DNA of 64,000 nt from Swingsia samuiensis (GCF_006542355.1 NZ_CP038141.1:1618001-1682000); one strand, 5' to 3'. Counted from the first letter of the stretch, positions 36,542-46,020 are shown. Made by a program: numbers and translations. Notes: generated by a model not told the origin, from the letters alone.

Positions 36542-37186
36542 GTGGATGATCTTTTTGAGGCAATGCGCCCTTCTGTTGAAATTGGCGAAGGAGCGCTTTG
36601 GCTTCCCAATTATGCAGTACCTTATGCAGAACGTTTAATGCAAAGTATCGAGCAGATTGCCGCCCAAGCGCCTTTTCGAAAAATGATGACCCCAGGCGGA
36701 CGATTAATGTCTGTTATGACAACAAGTTGTGGGCAATGGGGATGGCAGACTGATGAAAAAGGGTATCGATACATTGATCGAGACCCTGTAAAACAACAAC
36801 CTTGGCCAGAGATGCCGTCTTTTTTCAAAGATCTTGCTGTAAAAGCCGCAGCCGAAGCGGGGTATCTCTCTTTCAGTCCTTCTTCGTGCTTGATTAATCG
36901 GTATGCACCTGATGCTCAAATGGGAATTCATCAAGATCGAGATGAGGGGTGGTTTTCTGAACCGATCGTTTCCATATCATTGGGGGTTCCCGCTCGCTTT
37001 GCTTTTGGTGGGGTGAAGCGGAGTGATCCATTAAAGCGGTTTGAATTAAGGCATGGAGATGTTGTTGTGTGGGGAGGAGCCTCACGTTTAGCGTGGCATG
37101 GTATTAGCCGTTTAAAAAAGGATTTTCATCCTCTTACAGGTGATGCTCGCTACAATTTAACGTTTCGTGTCTATCAACCGCGATAA
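36542..37186 (+). CDS. alkB: Alpha-ketoglutarate-dependent dioxygenase AlkB
   Basis: It directly reverses alkylation damage such as 1-methyladenine and 3-methylcytosine, using Fe(II) and 2-oxoglutarate. The protein is about 214 residues from the GTG at 36542, which matches the E. coli AlkB start well (MDDLFEAM); a TTG at 36497 would add 15 residues. Motifs are strong: FRKMMTPGGRLMSVMTTSCG, SSCLINRYAPDAQMGIHQDR with the Fe ligands His and Asp, GDVVVWGGASRLAWHGI with the second His, and the 2-oxoglutarate-binding RYNLTFR. It is a single gene with no ada or other adaptive-response gene nearby. Confidence 0.93.
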   Translation: MDDLFEAMRPSVEIGEGALWLPNYAVPYAERLMQSIEQIAAQAPFRKMMTPGGRLMSVMTTSCGQWGWQTDEKGYRYIDRDPVKQQPWPEMPSFFKDLAVKAAAEAGYLSFSPSSCLINRYAPDAQMGIHQDRDEGWFSEPIVSISLGVPARFAFGGVKRSDPLKRFELRHGDVVVWGGASRLAWHGISRLKKDFHPLTGDARYNLTFRVYQPR

Positions 37187-37246
37187 TTTTGCGTCATAAC
37201 CGTCAGTCTCTTTTGTATTAACCTTTAAGAAACCGGAGGGCATTCA

Positions 37247-38635
37247 ATGCACCCCTCGAGCAAGACCCAGGCGCCTAACAACGCGACGTCATGGTCTCCC
37301 GCAAGCTGGCGTTCACGTCCGATCGTCCAAGCTCCGTCTTATGACGATAAAGCTGCGCTTGCTGCTGTTGAGGCACGTCTGCATCGATATCCCCCTCTTG
37401 TTTTTGCTGGGGAAGCCCGTCGCCTGAAAGCACGCCTTGCTGCTGCGTCTCGCGGGGAGGCTTTTGTTTTGCAAGGTGGAGCATGTGCCGAGAGTTTTGA
37501 TGAATTTACGGCAGATATCGTACGCGATACCTTTCGTGTCATCCTACAAATGGCTGTTGTCCTAACCTTCGCGGCAAAAGTTCCTGTTATTAAAATTGGC
37601 CGTATGGCTGGGCAATATGCGAAGCCACGTTCATCTCCGACAGAAACGGTTGGAGATGTAACGCTGCCTATTTATCGTGGGGACATTATTAACGGTCCTG
37701 ATTTCACGGCTGATGCGCGCCGGGCTGATCCTGCGCGTATGGAAACAGGATATTTCCAATCTGCTGGTGCGATGAATCTACTGCGCGCTTTTGCCAGTGG
37801 TGGGTATGCGAACCTTCATGAAGTACATCGTTGGAATCTGAGCTTTGTGGAGCGCTCTCCTTTAGCTGAGCGTTACCGTCATCTTGCAGAACGAATTGAT
37901 GAAACGCTTTCGTTCTTAAGAGCCTGTGGTTTTGACGGCTCGGCCTCTCAGATTGATGAGACGGAGTTCTATACCTCTCATGAAGCCCTTTTATTGCCAT
38001 ACGAGCAGGCTTTTGCACGTGTTGATAGCACGAGCGGTGATTATTATGGCTGCTCTGCGCATTTCTTATGGATTGGTGACCGTACGCGCCAGCCAGATGG
38101 TGCACATGTAGAGTTTTTGCGCGGCGTGCAAAACCCCATTGGGATCAAAGTTGGTCCGACAACGACGGTTGATGACCTTGAACGTCTTTTGGAAATTCTT
38201 AATCCAAAAGATGAGGCCGGTCGTATTACGCTTATTTCAAGAATGGGTGTTGATAAGGTTCATAACCATCTGCCGCCTTTGTTGGATGCCGTTAATAAAA
38301 CAGGCCGTACTGTGACATGGATATGTGATCCGATGCACGGCAATACCATAACAACGACACATAAAATAAAGACACGTTCGTTTGATAGCGTTCTGGGAGA
38401 AATCCTTGGCTTCTTTGAAGTTTTTGAAGCAGCAGGACGACGCCCTGGAGGTATTCATCTTGAGATGACGGGTCAGGATGTGACAGAATGTGTAGGCGGT
38501 GCTCAACGTTTGACAGAGTCTGATTTGAGTAGCCGTTATACGAGTTTTTGTGATCCACGCTTAAATGCAGAACAGTCTCTTGAGATTGCATTTTTGTTAG
38601 CTCATGAACTGACAGAGCGTCGATCAGGGAAGTGA
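37247..38635 (+). CDS. aroG: 3-deoxy-7-phosphoheptulonate synthase, class II
   Basis: This is the first enzyme of the shikimate pathway; it joins phosphoenolpyruvate and erythrose 4-phosphate. At 462 residues it belongs to the plant-type (class II) family rather than the E. coli AroFGH type: [20 protein letters not shown] at the N-terminus, [46 protein letters not shown] and [13 protein letters not shown] are all family landmarks. It is followed one base later by pncB. AroKB, which acts further down the same pathway, lies 21 kb away in this window. Confidence 0.95.
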   Translation: MHPSSKTQAPNNATSWSPASWRSRPIVQAPSYDDKAALAAVEARLHRYPPLVFAGEARRLKARLAAASRGEAFVLQGGACAESFDEFTADIVRDTFRVILQMAVVLTFAAKVPVIKIGRMAGQYAKPRSSPTETVGDVTLPIYRGDIINGPDFTADARRADPARMETGYFQSAGAMNLLRAFASGGYANLHEVHRWNLSFVERSPLAERYRHLAERIDETLSFLRACGFDGSASQIDETEFYTSHEALLLPYEQAFARVDSTSGDYYGCSAHFLWIGDRTRQPDGAHVEFLRGVQNPIGIKVGPTTTVDDLERLLEILNPKDEAGRITLISRMGVDKVHNHLPPLLDAVNKTGRTVTWICDPMHGNTITTTHKIKTRSFDSVLGEILGFFEVFEAAGRRPGGIHLEMTGQDVTECVGGAQRLTESDLSSRYTSFCDPRLNAEQSLEIAFLLAHELTERRSGK

Positions 38636-38636
38636 C

Positions 38637-39824
38637 ATGAAGTCCAATTTCAAAGATGCTCTTGAAGAGTCTAAGGGGGTAACATTCCCTCTGGATGCAG
38701 CTATTATTAAAGAGCGTACGGATGTGTATTTCGACCGTACGCAAGAGATCGTAAGTCACTTTGGGGATATAGAAGTAACTTACGCAGTCTTCATCCGTCG
38801 GCCAGTTATTGCCGCATGTGGCATGGCTGTTGGGTGGCTGAAGAATGTTGCAAAAGAGCAAGGTTTTGAGATTGCTATTCAGGAAGTGTATGAGGAGGGT
38901 CAATGGGTAGGGGCTGGTGAGCCTCTTCTCTATGTGACAGGTCTTTTTACAAGGCTGGCTCCGCTGGAAACCTTGCTGCTTCAGCGTTTGGGGGCAGCCT
39001 GTGTGGCTGCTCATAATGCATACCAGATGGCGACCGCATTACCTGCAACTCCTTTTCTGGCAATGGATGCTCGGCACTGTGCAGGTTTTGAGATGCAAGA
39101 GCAGATGGCTTACGCTGCAGCTGTTGGCTCTCATGCGGCTCAAAACGAGGGTGCTGTTGGTTTTATTGGGAATGCCAATGATGCCACGTCTGCTTTTTTT
39201 GACCAAAACCACGGTTTGGGCACAATGCCGCATGCTTTGATTGGGTATGCTGGTTCGACCGTTCGTGCTGCTGAAATGTATGCAGAAGTTTACCCTAATG
39301 ATCCTTGGACCGTTCTGGTGGATTATTTTGGGAAAGAAATAACGGATTCTTTGGCAGTATGCCGGCGTTTCCCAGAAAAGGCTGCGTCTGGAGGCTTAAG
39401 TGTTCGGCTTGATACGCATGGAGGGCGCTTCTTGGAAGGGCTGGATCCTGCAATATCATACGGCATTGTAGAAAAATATGCTCCCGGGGCCATTCGACGT
39501 TACCGCTCCGAGAGTGAATTACGGGATTTGGTTGGAACGGGGGTTTCTGTTGCTGCAATTTGGAGAATGCGTGAAGCGTTGGATGAAGCCGGATTCCCTA
39601 AAGTAAAAATTGTAGTTTCATCAGGTTTTAACGTGTCAAAATGTAAAACCATGCATGATGCCCATGCTCCAATTGATGTCGTCGGTAGTGGTTCTTTTAT
39701 CCCTAATCATTGGTCTGAAACATACGCTACAGCTGATATCGTTGCTTATGGAGATGAGCTCCGGGTAAAAGTTGGCCGTGAATTTTTGCTAAAAAAAGTT
39801 AAAGAGGGGCAGAGAGGCGAATGA
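38637..39824 (+). CDS. pncB: Nicotinate phosphoribosyltransferase family protein
   Basis: It converts nicotinate and PRPP to nicotinate mononucleotide in NAD salvage. The 395-residue protein has the family's alpha/beta barrel with LETLLLQRLGAACVAAHNAY, DARHCAGFEMQEQMAYAAAV, GTMPHALIGYAGSTVRAAEM, and a C-terminal VVSSGFNVSKCKTM and VGSGSFIP, typical of the short PncB-like form. Full enzyme specificity (nicotinate or nicotinamide) cannot be proven from sequence alone. It is tightly packed between aroG (one base) and a small acidic protein gene (four-base overlap). Confidence 0.85.
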   Translation: MKSNFKDALEESKGVTFPLDAAIIKERTDVYFDRTQEIVSHFGDIEVTYAVFIRRPVIAACGMAVGWLKNVAKEQGFEIAIQEVYEEGQWVGAGEPLLYVTGLFTRLAPLETLLLQRLGAACVAAHNAYQMATALPATPFLAMDARHCAGFEMQEQMAYAAAVGSHAAQNEGAVGFIGNANDATSAFFDQNHGLGTMPHALIGYAGSTVRAAEMYAEVYPNDPWTVLVDYFGKEITDSLAVCRRFPEKAASGGLSVRLDTHGGRFLEGLDPAISYGIVEKYAPGAIRRYRSESELRDLVGTGVSVAAIWRMREALDEAGFPKVKIVVSSGFNVSKCKTMHDAHAPIDVVGSGSFIPNHWSETYATADIVAYGDELRVKVGREFLLKKVKEGQRGE

Positions 39825-40243
39825 GCGACGAACAAGAAAAGAAAAACACTTGGAGTGTTCGTATCCTTGATCAGTCTGGCGCCATGGATCAGGATGATGA
39901 TGTGGTGGAAGAAGTACGGGATTTTATGGATTTGATGCATGCGAATGCTTATGCACGTGCTTACGTTCGTGACAGCATTGAGCGATGCAGAGCGCCGGGA
40001 GCCACAAGTAAGGAAGTATTGGAGGCTTGGTTCTCTTTCGGTGAAAATGCAGAAGTGGTTGATGCCGGCGAAGATGGTTGGAAGTCTTCAACGGAACTGG
40101 AAGATTTTGCTGCTAACCCCGCTACGCCAATGGAGCGTGACTGGCGGGCGATTGATCCTCGTCGCTTAGTGGATGATGAGGAAATTAGCGGCCCTCCTGA
40201 TGAAGATGATGAAGAAGATCTTCATGAGGTAATTAAGCATTAG
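39821..40243 (+). CDS. Small acidic protein of unknown function
   Basis: This 140-residue protein is rich in Asp and Glu, with acidic stretches at both ends (DQSGAMDQDDDVVEEVRDFM; PPDEDDEEDLHEVIKH). It has no signal peptide, membrane helix or recognised motif. The middle (YVRDSIERCRAPGATSKEVL, EAWFSFGENAEVVDAGEDGW) looks folded and well conserved in composition. The start overlaps the pncB stop (ATGA), so it is translated with pncB, and a strong terminator follows. It may be specific to acetic acid bacteria; no function is offered. Confidence 0.7.
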   Translation: MSDEQEKKNTWSVRILDQSGAMDQDDDVVEEVRDFMDLMHANAYARAYVRDSIERCRAPGATSKEVLEAWFSFGENAEVVDAGEDGWKSSTELEDFAANPATPMERDWRAIDPRRLVDDEEISGPPDEDDEEDLHEVIKH

Positions 40244-40248
40244 ATGAC

Positions 40249-40279
40249 AAAAAGCCGCTGTTTATCCAGCGGCTTTTTT
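40249..40279 (+). terminator. Rho-independent terminator after the aroG-pncB-hyp operon
   Basis: GCCGCTG (40254-40260) pairs with CAGCGGC (40267-40273) across six bases, preceded by A's and followed by a T run. Confidence 0.95.
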
Positions 40280-40314
40280 GTTGGCCAATAGAAAGGTTTT
40301 GAAGGAGATATTTT

Positions 40315-41220
40315 ATGACGCAGAAAATAGGATTTATTGGATTAGGTGCAATGGGCCACGCAATGGCTGGGCGTTTGATGGATGCAGGCTATATATTGGT
40401 GGTCTATAATCGCACCAAAGAAAAAGCAGATGATTTAGTAAAACGTGGAGCCATTTTTGCGGATACGCCGGCGAGCGTTGCGCAACAAACTGATATTGTT
40501 TTTTCGATGATGTTTGATGATGCGTCTACGGAAGAAGCGACTTTTGGCAAGGACGGTTTGGCGACAACCCTGAAGGAAGGGGGTATTCACGTTTGTTGCA
40601 GTACCTTGTCTTTAGGGCAAGCGCGGAGGTTATTGGAACAACATACGCAACGAGGGCAGAAATACGTTAGTGCGAATGTGTTAGGGCGCCCGCCTGCAGC
40701 CCAAGCAGGAGAACTGTTTGTGATGGTTGCAGGAGAGGAAGAAGCGCAGAAACACCTTGAACCATATTTTAAGACATTTGGTTCTCGTATCTTTAATGTA
40801 GGTTCTGACCCTGTTCAGGCAAACTTGGTGAAGCTTTCGTTGAATTTCATGATTTATTCAACGATTGAGCAAATGTCTGAAGTTTTTGCACTCAATGAAA
40901 AAGCGGGCATTGATCCAAAAACGATATTCGAAATTATGACAAATAGTTTCTATACAGCGCCCGTTCATAAAAATTATGGAAAACTGATGGTTGAGCATCA
41001 GTATGATAATGCAGGCGCACCTGTCACTCTTGGGTTGAAAGACACCAAAATGTTTATGGATGCTGGAGCAGATTATGCTGTTCCTCTCCCATATGCGTCT
41101 GTTGTGCGAGATCGTTTGTTAAGTGCGATTAGTGCAGGAGATGCTAATCGTGATTTTGTTGTGATGCTGGAGCGGGTCCGCCAAGAAGGTGGTTTGAAAA
41201 AAGAAAATACCGAAAAGTGA
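40315..41220 (+). CDS. Beta-hydroxyacid dehydrogenase (3-hydroxyisobutyrate dehydrogenase family)
   Basis: This 301-residue NAD(P)-dependent reductase has the Rossmann motif GFIGLGAMGHAMAGRLMDAG at the N-terminus, the substrate-binding segment near residues 118-130 (VSANVLGRPPAAQAGELFVM, which differs from the usual DAPVSGG), and the catalytic lysine Lys173 in ANLVKLSLNFM. Members reduce glyoxylate, succinic semialdehyde, tartronate semialdehyde or 3-hydroxyisobutyrate. The variant sequence at the substrate loop matches a subgroup seen in glyoxylate/succinic-semialdehyde-reductase-like proteins, but specificity is open. It stands alone, with GGAG ahead of the ATG. Confidence 0.82.
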   Translation: MTQKIGFIGLGAMGHAMAGRLMDAGYILVVYNRTKEKADDLVKRGAIFADTPASVAQQTDIVFSMMFDDASTEEATFGKDGLATTLKEGGIHVCCSTLSLGQARRLLEQHTQRGQKYVSANVLGRPPAAQAGELFVMVAGEEEAQKHLEPYFKTFGSRIFNVGSDPVQANLVKLSLNFMIYSTIEQMSEVFALNEKAGIDPKTIFEIMTNSFYTAPVHKNYGKLMVEHQYDNAGAPVTLGLKDTKMFMDAGADYAVPLPYASVVRDRLLSAISAGDANRDFVVMLERVRQEGGLKKENTEK

Positions 41221-41296
41221 ATAAAAGGAGTGCCGAAGATCATCTAATGTGATGATCTATCTGGAAAGTTCAGTCATCATACGGCATTAATAGAAT

Positions 41297-42631
41297 ATGA
41301 AATTGCGTTTTGCTCCTTCCCCTACTGGGTATCTCCATGTTGGTAACGCTAGACAGGCTGTTGCTAACTTCCTCTATGCGCGCCGTAATGGTGGCAAATT
41401 CCTATTACGGATCGACGATACAGACGTTGCTCGTAGTAAGCCTGAATATGAAGAAGGGATCCGTAAGGACCTGACATGGCTTGGGCTGACTTGGGACGAA
41501 GAGGCGCGTCAAACTGAGCGTCTTGATCGGTATGCAGAGGTTATTGAAAAGCTTAAAGCTTCTGGCCGTCTTTATCCGTGCTTTGAAAGTGAAGAGGAGC
41601 TAAAGGCGAAACGCGAAATGCGTATTCGTGCCGGTAAACCTCCGATCTATGATCGCGCCATGCTAAAGCTCACGCCAGAACAAAGGGAGCGAGCAGAAGC
41701 CAACGGAAAAGTACCATATTGGCGTTTTAAGCTCACCGATGGCAGCCGTAAGTGGCAAGATTTGGTGATGGGTGATTGCTCGGTAAAGCTGACGGCAATA
41801 TCTGATCCGGTTCTTGTTCGGGCTGATGGAACCATTCTTTACACGCTTGCTTCTGTTATTGATGATTTAGATATGGATATTACCCACATCGTCCGTGGGG
41901 AAGATCACGTTACCAATACAGGCGTGCAAATCGATATTGCAGATGCTTTAGGCGCAAAAGCGAATCATTTCACATTTGCTCATTTGCCACTGCTTCTTGA
42001 TTCAGATGGTGGAAAGCTGTCCAAGCGGTTGGATTCTTTAGGCTTGCGTTCCTTGCGTCATGACGGTGTAGAGCCGATGACGATTATTTCTTACTTGTCC
42101 CGTGTTGGAACATCAGAAGATCCATACGTGATGACAATGGATGAGGCTATTGCAGGGTATAATCTTGCTAACGTTTCAAAGTCAGCTGCACGTTTTGATA
42201 TGACGCAGCTTTTGGCCTTGAATAGAAAGGCGTTGCATAGTCTGACATTTGATCAGGTTAAGGATCAGTTGCCTAAAGAGGCAACAGAAGATTTTTGGAA
42301 TGCTGTACGTGGCAATGTTGATTTGGCGGCCGAGATTCCTCATTGGTGGGAAGTAACGCACGGTGAAATCGTACCGCCTTCTCAGCCAGAAGATCGTGAG
42401 TTTTTACAGTTGGCGCTCAACACTCTTCCAGAAGAGCCTTGGGATGAAGGAACATGGAAAAAGTGGACGACGGCTTTAAAAGAGCAATCAGGCCGTAAAG
42501 GGAAAGCTCTCTTCATGCCATTGCGGTTGGCTTTAACGGGTGAGGATAATGGCCCTGAACTGCATGTTCTGCTGGGATTGATGGGGCATGAGCGTACAAC
42601 CTCTCGTTTGAGAGATGCGATACTGGCATAA
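41297..42631 (+). CDS. gltX: Glutamyl-tRNA synthetase
   Basis: This class I synthetase for glutamate has 444 residues: the HIGH-type motif in FAPSPTGYLHVGNARQAVAN, the KMSKS equivalent in GGKLSKRLDSLGL, and a C-terminal anticodon-binding region. Alphaproteobacteria often carry two gltX genes, one charging tRNA-Glu and one mischarging tRNA-Gln for GatCAB; which type this is cannot be settled here. The insert KREMRIRAGKPPIYDRAMLK is typical of the family. A strong terminator separates it from the convergent epimerase. Confidence 0.95.
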   Translation: MKLRFAPSPTGYLHVGNARQAVANFLYARRNGGKFLLRIDDTDVARSKPEYEEGIRKDLTWLGLTWDEEARQTERLDRYAEVIEKLKASGRLYPCFESEEELKAKREMRIRAGKPPIYDRAMLKLTPEQRERAEANGKVPYWRFKLTDGSRKWQDLVMGDCSVKLTAISDPVLVRADGTILYTLASVIDDLDMDITHIVRGEDHVTNTGVQIDIADALGAKANHFTFAHLPLLLDSDGGKLSKRLDSLGLRSLRHDGVEPMTIISYLSRVGTSEDPYVMTMDEAIAGYNLANVSKSAARFDMTQLLALNRKALHSLTFDQVKDQLPKEATEDFWNAVRGNVDLAAEIPHWWEVTHGEIVPPSQPEDREFLQLALNTLPEEPWDEGTWKKWTTALKEQSGRKGKALFMPLRLALTGEDNGPELHVLLGLMGHERTTSRLRDAILA

Positions 42632-42650
42632 GACGATTGTCATAGCGAAG

Positions 42651-42683
42651 AAAGGGCGCCCATTCAATTGGGCGCCCTTTTTT
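42651..42683. terminator. Rho-independent terminator after gltX
   Basis: A perfect 12-base stem, AAAGGGCGCCCA (42651-42662) with TGGGCGCCCTTT (42669-42680), has a six-base loop and is followed by T's. It reads from gltX and touches the stop codon of the convergent epimerase gene, which it may also serve. Confidence 0.93.
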
Positions 42684-43554
42684 ATGAAAGAGGTTTAACG
42701 CTCCAAGACGCTTCCCAGCTTTCGTGTGGGTTAAGGTGAAGGAGTTCAGGCTTTTTAGAGAAATCACCTGAAAAGCCTTCTGGTGTGGCGTATCCATACC
42801 ATGGTTCAATGCAAAGAAACTCAGCGCCAGGCTTGGTCCAGATCCCAAGGTCTTGAAATCCCTCCCAACGAATACGAAGGCCTAAGCCATCTGGGTTTGT
42901 GAAATCAATAGAATGGCTTTTTGTATTGAGCATAATAATGGCATCGGCCTCAAAAAGCTGATCATTCAATTTGAGAATACGGCCGGCGATAGGGGAATGA
43001 AAATCATCTGGGAGTAAGCCTTTTGGGCTTATCCGATGGATAGGATCAGGCTCATTCTTTTCAAAGATAAGTTGGTAATTCTCTTTTGTATCCCCCGGAT
43101 ATTGCGGCCATTTAAAAGCGGGGTGAGCACCTAAAGATGTGTGTAATATTTTATGATCAGATGGGTTAGTGAGAACGTAACCGACATGCAGGGCATCCTC
43201 TTTAATTTGGTAAATCAGTGTCAAACGAAACTGGGAAGGAAAAAGCTCGTGGGTTTGAGGAGTATCTTTGAGTTCTAGAATACATCCTGTTGGACTGCGT
43301 TCTACCCATGTAAAGGTCATGTCACGTGCAAAGCCGTGTTGTGTTAAATGAACAGGAAGATCATCAAGAGTGCTATTGTCAGGGGCTTTTCCTACAATGG
43401 GAAAAAGTACGGGAGAATGTCGGGGCCATTCTGGGCCAGCCTCCCACAAGATATTCCGCCCATCCGGTGCAAGAAGAGCAGTAAGTTCTGCACCATGGGA
43501 AGATACAGTTGCAGTTAATCCATTATGACTAAAAGTATGCGTTGTATCAGACAT
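42682..43554 (-). CDS. Aldose 1-epimerase family protein
   Basis: This galactose-mutarotase-fold protein of about 290 residues is probably a sugar or hexose-6-phosphate epimerase. The beginning (THTFSHNGLTATVSSHGAEL) and RNILWEAGPEWPRHSPVLFP are like the YeaD/LacX branch of the family. The catalytic His is probably in LGAHPAFKWPQY and the glutamate in EFLCIEPWYG. The substrate cannot be predicted. ATG 43554 (MSDTTHTFS) is preferred over the 20-codon upstream extension. It lies downstream of a hairpin-rich segment and has no sugar pathway genes around it. Confidence 0.82.
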   Translation of the reverse strand: MSDTTHTFSHNGLTATVSSHGAELTALLAPDGRNILWEAGPEWPRHSPVLFPIVGKAPDNSTLDDLPVHLTQHGFARDMTFTWVERSPTGCILELKDTPQTHELFPSQFRLTLIYQIKEDALHVGYVLTNPSDHKILHTSLGAHPAFKWPQYPGDTKENYQLIFEKNEPDPIHRISPKGLLPDDFHSPIAGRILKLNDQLFEADAIIMLNTKSHSIDFTNPDGLGLRIRWEGFQDLGIWTKPGAEFLCIEPWYGYATPEGFSGDFSKKPELLHLNPHESWEASWSVKPLS

Positions 43555-43680
43555 CGTTTGAAAAGCTTTCTTAAGTGATATGAAAGTGTATAAAATGCAC
43601 GACGAAACTTTCATTTATCTTATGTTGAATAATATCTGTGGATTTAAATCTACGTTTTAAATGGTTTATCTCGTAGACGT

Positions 43681-43793
43681 GACGAGCAAAGACTGTTCGT
43701 GATGACATTCGTCAGAGCCGTCCACAAGATGTGTGTCGTTAAGAACGGCTCTGAAAATGGGGACATTGCCCCATTGGGTACCAATGGTGGGGG
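43681..43793. other. Hairpin-rich intergenic segment, possible structured RNA
   Basis: The 240-base gap between trmJ and the epimerase gene holds four adjacent inverted repeats: GACGA/TCGTC (43681-43685, 43709-43713); CAGAGCCGT/ACGGCTCTG (43713-43721, 43745-43753); ATGGGG/CCCCAT (43757-43762 region); and CCATTGG/CCAATGG separated by three bases (43771-43787 region). On the minus strand it would be the 3' end of the trmJ transcript or the leader of the epimerase mRNA. No U-rich terminator tail is evident. It matches no RNA family that I recognise. Confidence 0.4.
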
Positions 43794-43794
43794 A

Positions 43795-44571
43795 CTACCT
43801 TTGGGCTTTGCGTGCGCGAACCAATTCACTGATGACGCCGTGTAGGGTGCGAAGCTCTTGTTCTGTTACTTCGCCTCGTGTGAAGAAATGTCTGAGATTG
43901 CGAATCATACCAGGGCGTTTTTGCTCATTCCGCAGAAAACCAGTGTCATCAAGTTCACGTAAAAGATGAGACATGAAGTTTTCGAGTTCACCTTTAGTTG
44001 CAACATGTGTTTCATTCGTCATGAAGTCACGTGGTGCAGTTATGTCCTCTGTTAAATACCATTCATACGCCATAACCAAGACAGCTTGTGCCAGATTAAG
44101 TGACATAAAATTAGGGTTAAGCGGATAACGCACGAGTGTATCGGCGCGTGCCATATCTTCATTATCAAGGCCCGCACGTTCAGGGCCAAAGAGGATTCCT
44201 GTTCGGATTTTATGGTGAGAGGCAATCCGTAACTCCGCAGCAGCACCACGGGCTGTCATGACGGGCTTAATCACATGACGAGGGCGGGGGCATGTTGCAA
44301 AAACACGCTGTAAGTCTGCTACGGCATCATCAACCGTCTCGTAAACCGTTGCGGCTTCAAGAATACGATCGGCTCCAGAAGAAGCATGCCAAGCGCGCTC
44401 TTGGGGCCAACCATCACGAGGGGCTACAAGTCGGAGGTGGAATAACCCCCCATTAGCCATGGCCCGTGCTGTTGTGCCAATATTTTCGGCCAGTTGAGGA
44501 CGAACAAGGATAACTACAGGTTCGAACTCACTGATAGGAGTTAAATCCGCTCCGCCATCACGTCCTGTCAT
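43795..44571 (-). CDS. trmJ: tRNA (cytidine/uridine-2'-O-)-methyltransferase TrmJ
   Basis: This SPOUT-fold methyltransferase methylates the 2'-OH of nucleotide 32 in the tRNA anticodon loop using SAM. The 258-residue protein has the family's RPQLAENIGTTARAMANGGL near the N-terminus, GILFGPERAGLDNEDMARAD, and LNLAQAVLVMAYEWYL, the knot motifs. The C-terminal ~80 residues form the TrmJ-type dimerisation extension (FFTRGEVTEQELRTLHGVIS). It starts three bases after the cysS stop codon, so the two are cotranscribed. Confidence 0.92.
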   Translation of the reverse strand: MTGRDGGADLTPISEFEPVVILVRPQLAENIGTTARAMANGGLFHLRLVAPRDGWPQERAWHASSGADRILEAATVYETVDDAVADLQRVFATCPRPRHVIKPVMTARGAAAELRIASHHKIRTGILFGPERAGLDNEDMARADTLVRYPLNPNFMSLNLAQAVLVMAYEWYLTEDITAPRDFMTNETHVATKGELENFMSHLLRELDDTGFLRNEQKRPGMIRNLRHFFTRGEVTEQELRTLHGVISELVRARKAQR

Positions 44572-44574
44572 GGG

Positions 44575-45933
44575 TTATGCTTTCCGCCATGTTGTGCCAT
44601 TGGGGCCATCTTCTAGAAGAATTCCCTGAGCGGTGAGGTTATTTCTGATTTCATCAGCGCGAGCAAAGTTTTTGGCTTTGCGAGCAGCAAGACGTTCTTC
44701 AATCAGAGCATTAATGGAAGACGCATCAACCCCGGCTTGAAACCACTCAGCGGGAGAGACTTGAAAGAGGCCAAGTTGTTGTCCCGCACTCAAAAGCGCA
44801 GAAGCTGCTTTTTGATCTCCTTGCATCGCTTCATCAGCTAGAGCATGGAGGGCAGAAATTGCTAATGGGGTATTAAGATCATCACATAATGCGGCAAGCA
44901 CATTGGATGGAATATCTGCGCCGGGTTGGGCGTTGCCTTGCTCAAGGGCTCGATAGAAGCGGTCCAGTATCCGGCGTGCTTCTTCCAGTTTCTCCCAAGA
45001 GAAATCTAAAGGAGAGCGATAATGTGCGCTTAAGTATAAAAAGCGTAAGGGCTCAGCGGGGGAGCGATCTAAAATTTCTCGAATAGTAAAGAAATTGCCC
45101 AAAGATTTGGACATTTTTTCACCATTAGAGAGAAGCATTCCGTTATGAACCCAGTAACGGGCAAATGTGCTTTGGGGGTAGCAGCACAGCGATTGAGCGC
45201 GTTCATTCTCATGATGAGGGAACAAAAGATCATCCCCACCACCATGGATATCAAAACTTTCTCCCAAATAACGATGGGACATGGCTGAGCATTCAATATG
45301 CCATCCGGGTCGTCCTCTGCCATAGGGGCTATCCCAACCGGGTTGGTCTGGGGTGGAGGGCTTCCAAAGGACAAAATCACCGGGGTCACGTTTATAAGGA
45401 GCAACCTCAACACGTGCTCCTGCAATCATGTCATCTAATGAACGGCCTGAGAGAGTGCCATAGTCTGGTAAGGTTCGAACAGAGAAAAGAACATGCCCTT
45501 GTGCTTCATAGGCATGACCATTTTCGAGCAGGCGCTTAATCATTTCGAGCATTTCTGCAATATGATGTGTCGCGCGGGGTTCAATGTCGGGTGGTAGAAT
45601 GTTAAGGGCTTGCAGATCTTCGTGAAAGTCAGCTGTTGTACGTGCTGTTAGAACTGAAATATCTTCGCCATTTTCTTTGGCTCTGGCTGATATTTTATCA
45701 TCAACATCTGTTATGTTGCGAGCATATGTAACCTTTGGAAAAAGAATCCTTAAAAGGCGTACCAGAATGTCCGCACAGATCATTGCGCGTAAGTTACCAA
45801 TATGAGCGCGGTCATACACGGTAGGGCCGCAGAAATACACGCGGATATTGTTTGGATCGAGAGGTGTAAACGCCCGTTTATTGCGTGTGTGTGTGTCGTG
45901 CAGACGAAGCACGTGAGAAGCAGCATCAACCAT
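44575..45933 (-). CDS. cysS: Cysteinyl-tRNA synthetase
   Basis: This class I synthetase for cysteine has about 452 residues. It shows the zinc-binding first Cys in VYFCGPTVYDRAHIGNLRAM (which also holds the HIGH motif), the second zinc-site residues in GRPGWHIECSAMSHRYLG and the HHENERAQS region, and the KMSKS motif in NGEKMSKSLGNFFTIREILD. ATG 45933 (MVDAASHVLRLHDTH) fits the family better than the in-frame ATG codons further upstream. It is divergent from the MATE transporter, with trmJ directly downstream. Confidence 0.94.
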   Translation of the reverse strand: MVDAASHVLRLHDTHTRNKRAFTPLDPNNIRVYFCGPTVYDRAHIGNLRAMICADILVRLLRILFPKVTYARNITDVDDKISARAKENGEDISVLTARTTADFHEDLQALNILPPDIEPRATHHIAEMLEMIKRLLENGHAYEAQGHVLFSVRTLPDYGTLSGRSLDDMIAGARVEVAPYKRDPGDFVLWKPSTPDQPGWDSPYGRGRPGWHIECSAMSHRYLGESFDIHGGGDDLLFPHHENERAQSLCCYPQSTFARYWVHNGMLLSNGEKMSKSLGNFFTIREILDRSPAEPLRFLYLSAHYRSPLDFSWEKLEEARRILDRFYRALEQGNAQPGADIPSNVLAALCDDLNTPLAISALHALADEAMQGDQKAASALLSAGQQLGLFQVSPAEWFQAGVDASSINALIEERLAARKAKNFARADEIRNNLTAQGILLEDGPNGTTWRKA

Positions 45934-46020
45934 AAGGAATATGAATGCGACACTCATCGATTTGGTGCAACGTCTTTGTTGCACTTGTTTGAATCTTCTT
46001 TATTGAGGTAGGGGAAGATC

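Noticed and set aside
38292-39014. A 240-codon frame on the minus strand across aroG and pncB
   Set aside because: Both genes on the plus strand are strongly conserved; the antisense frame has no known motif.
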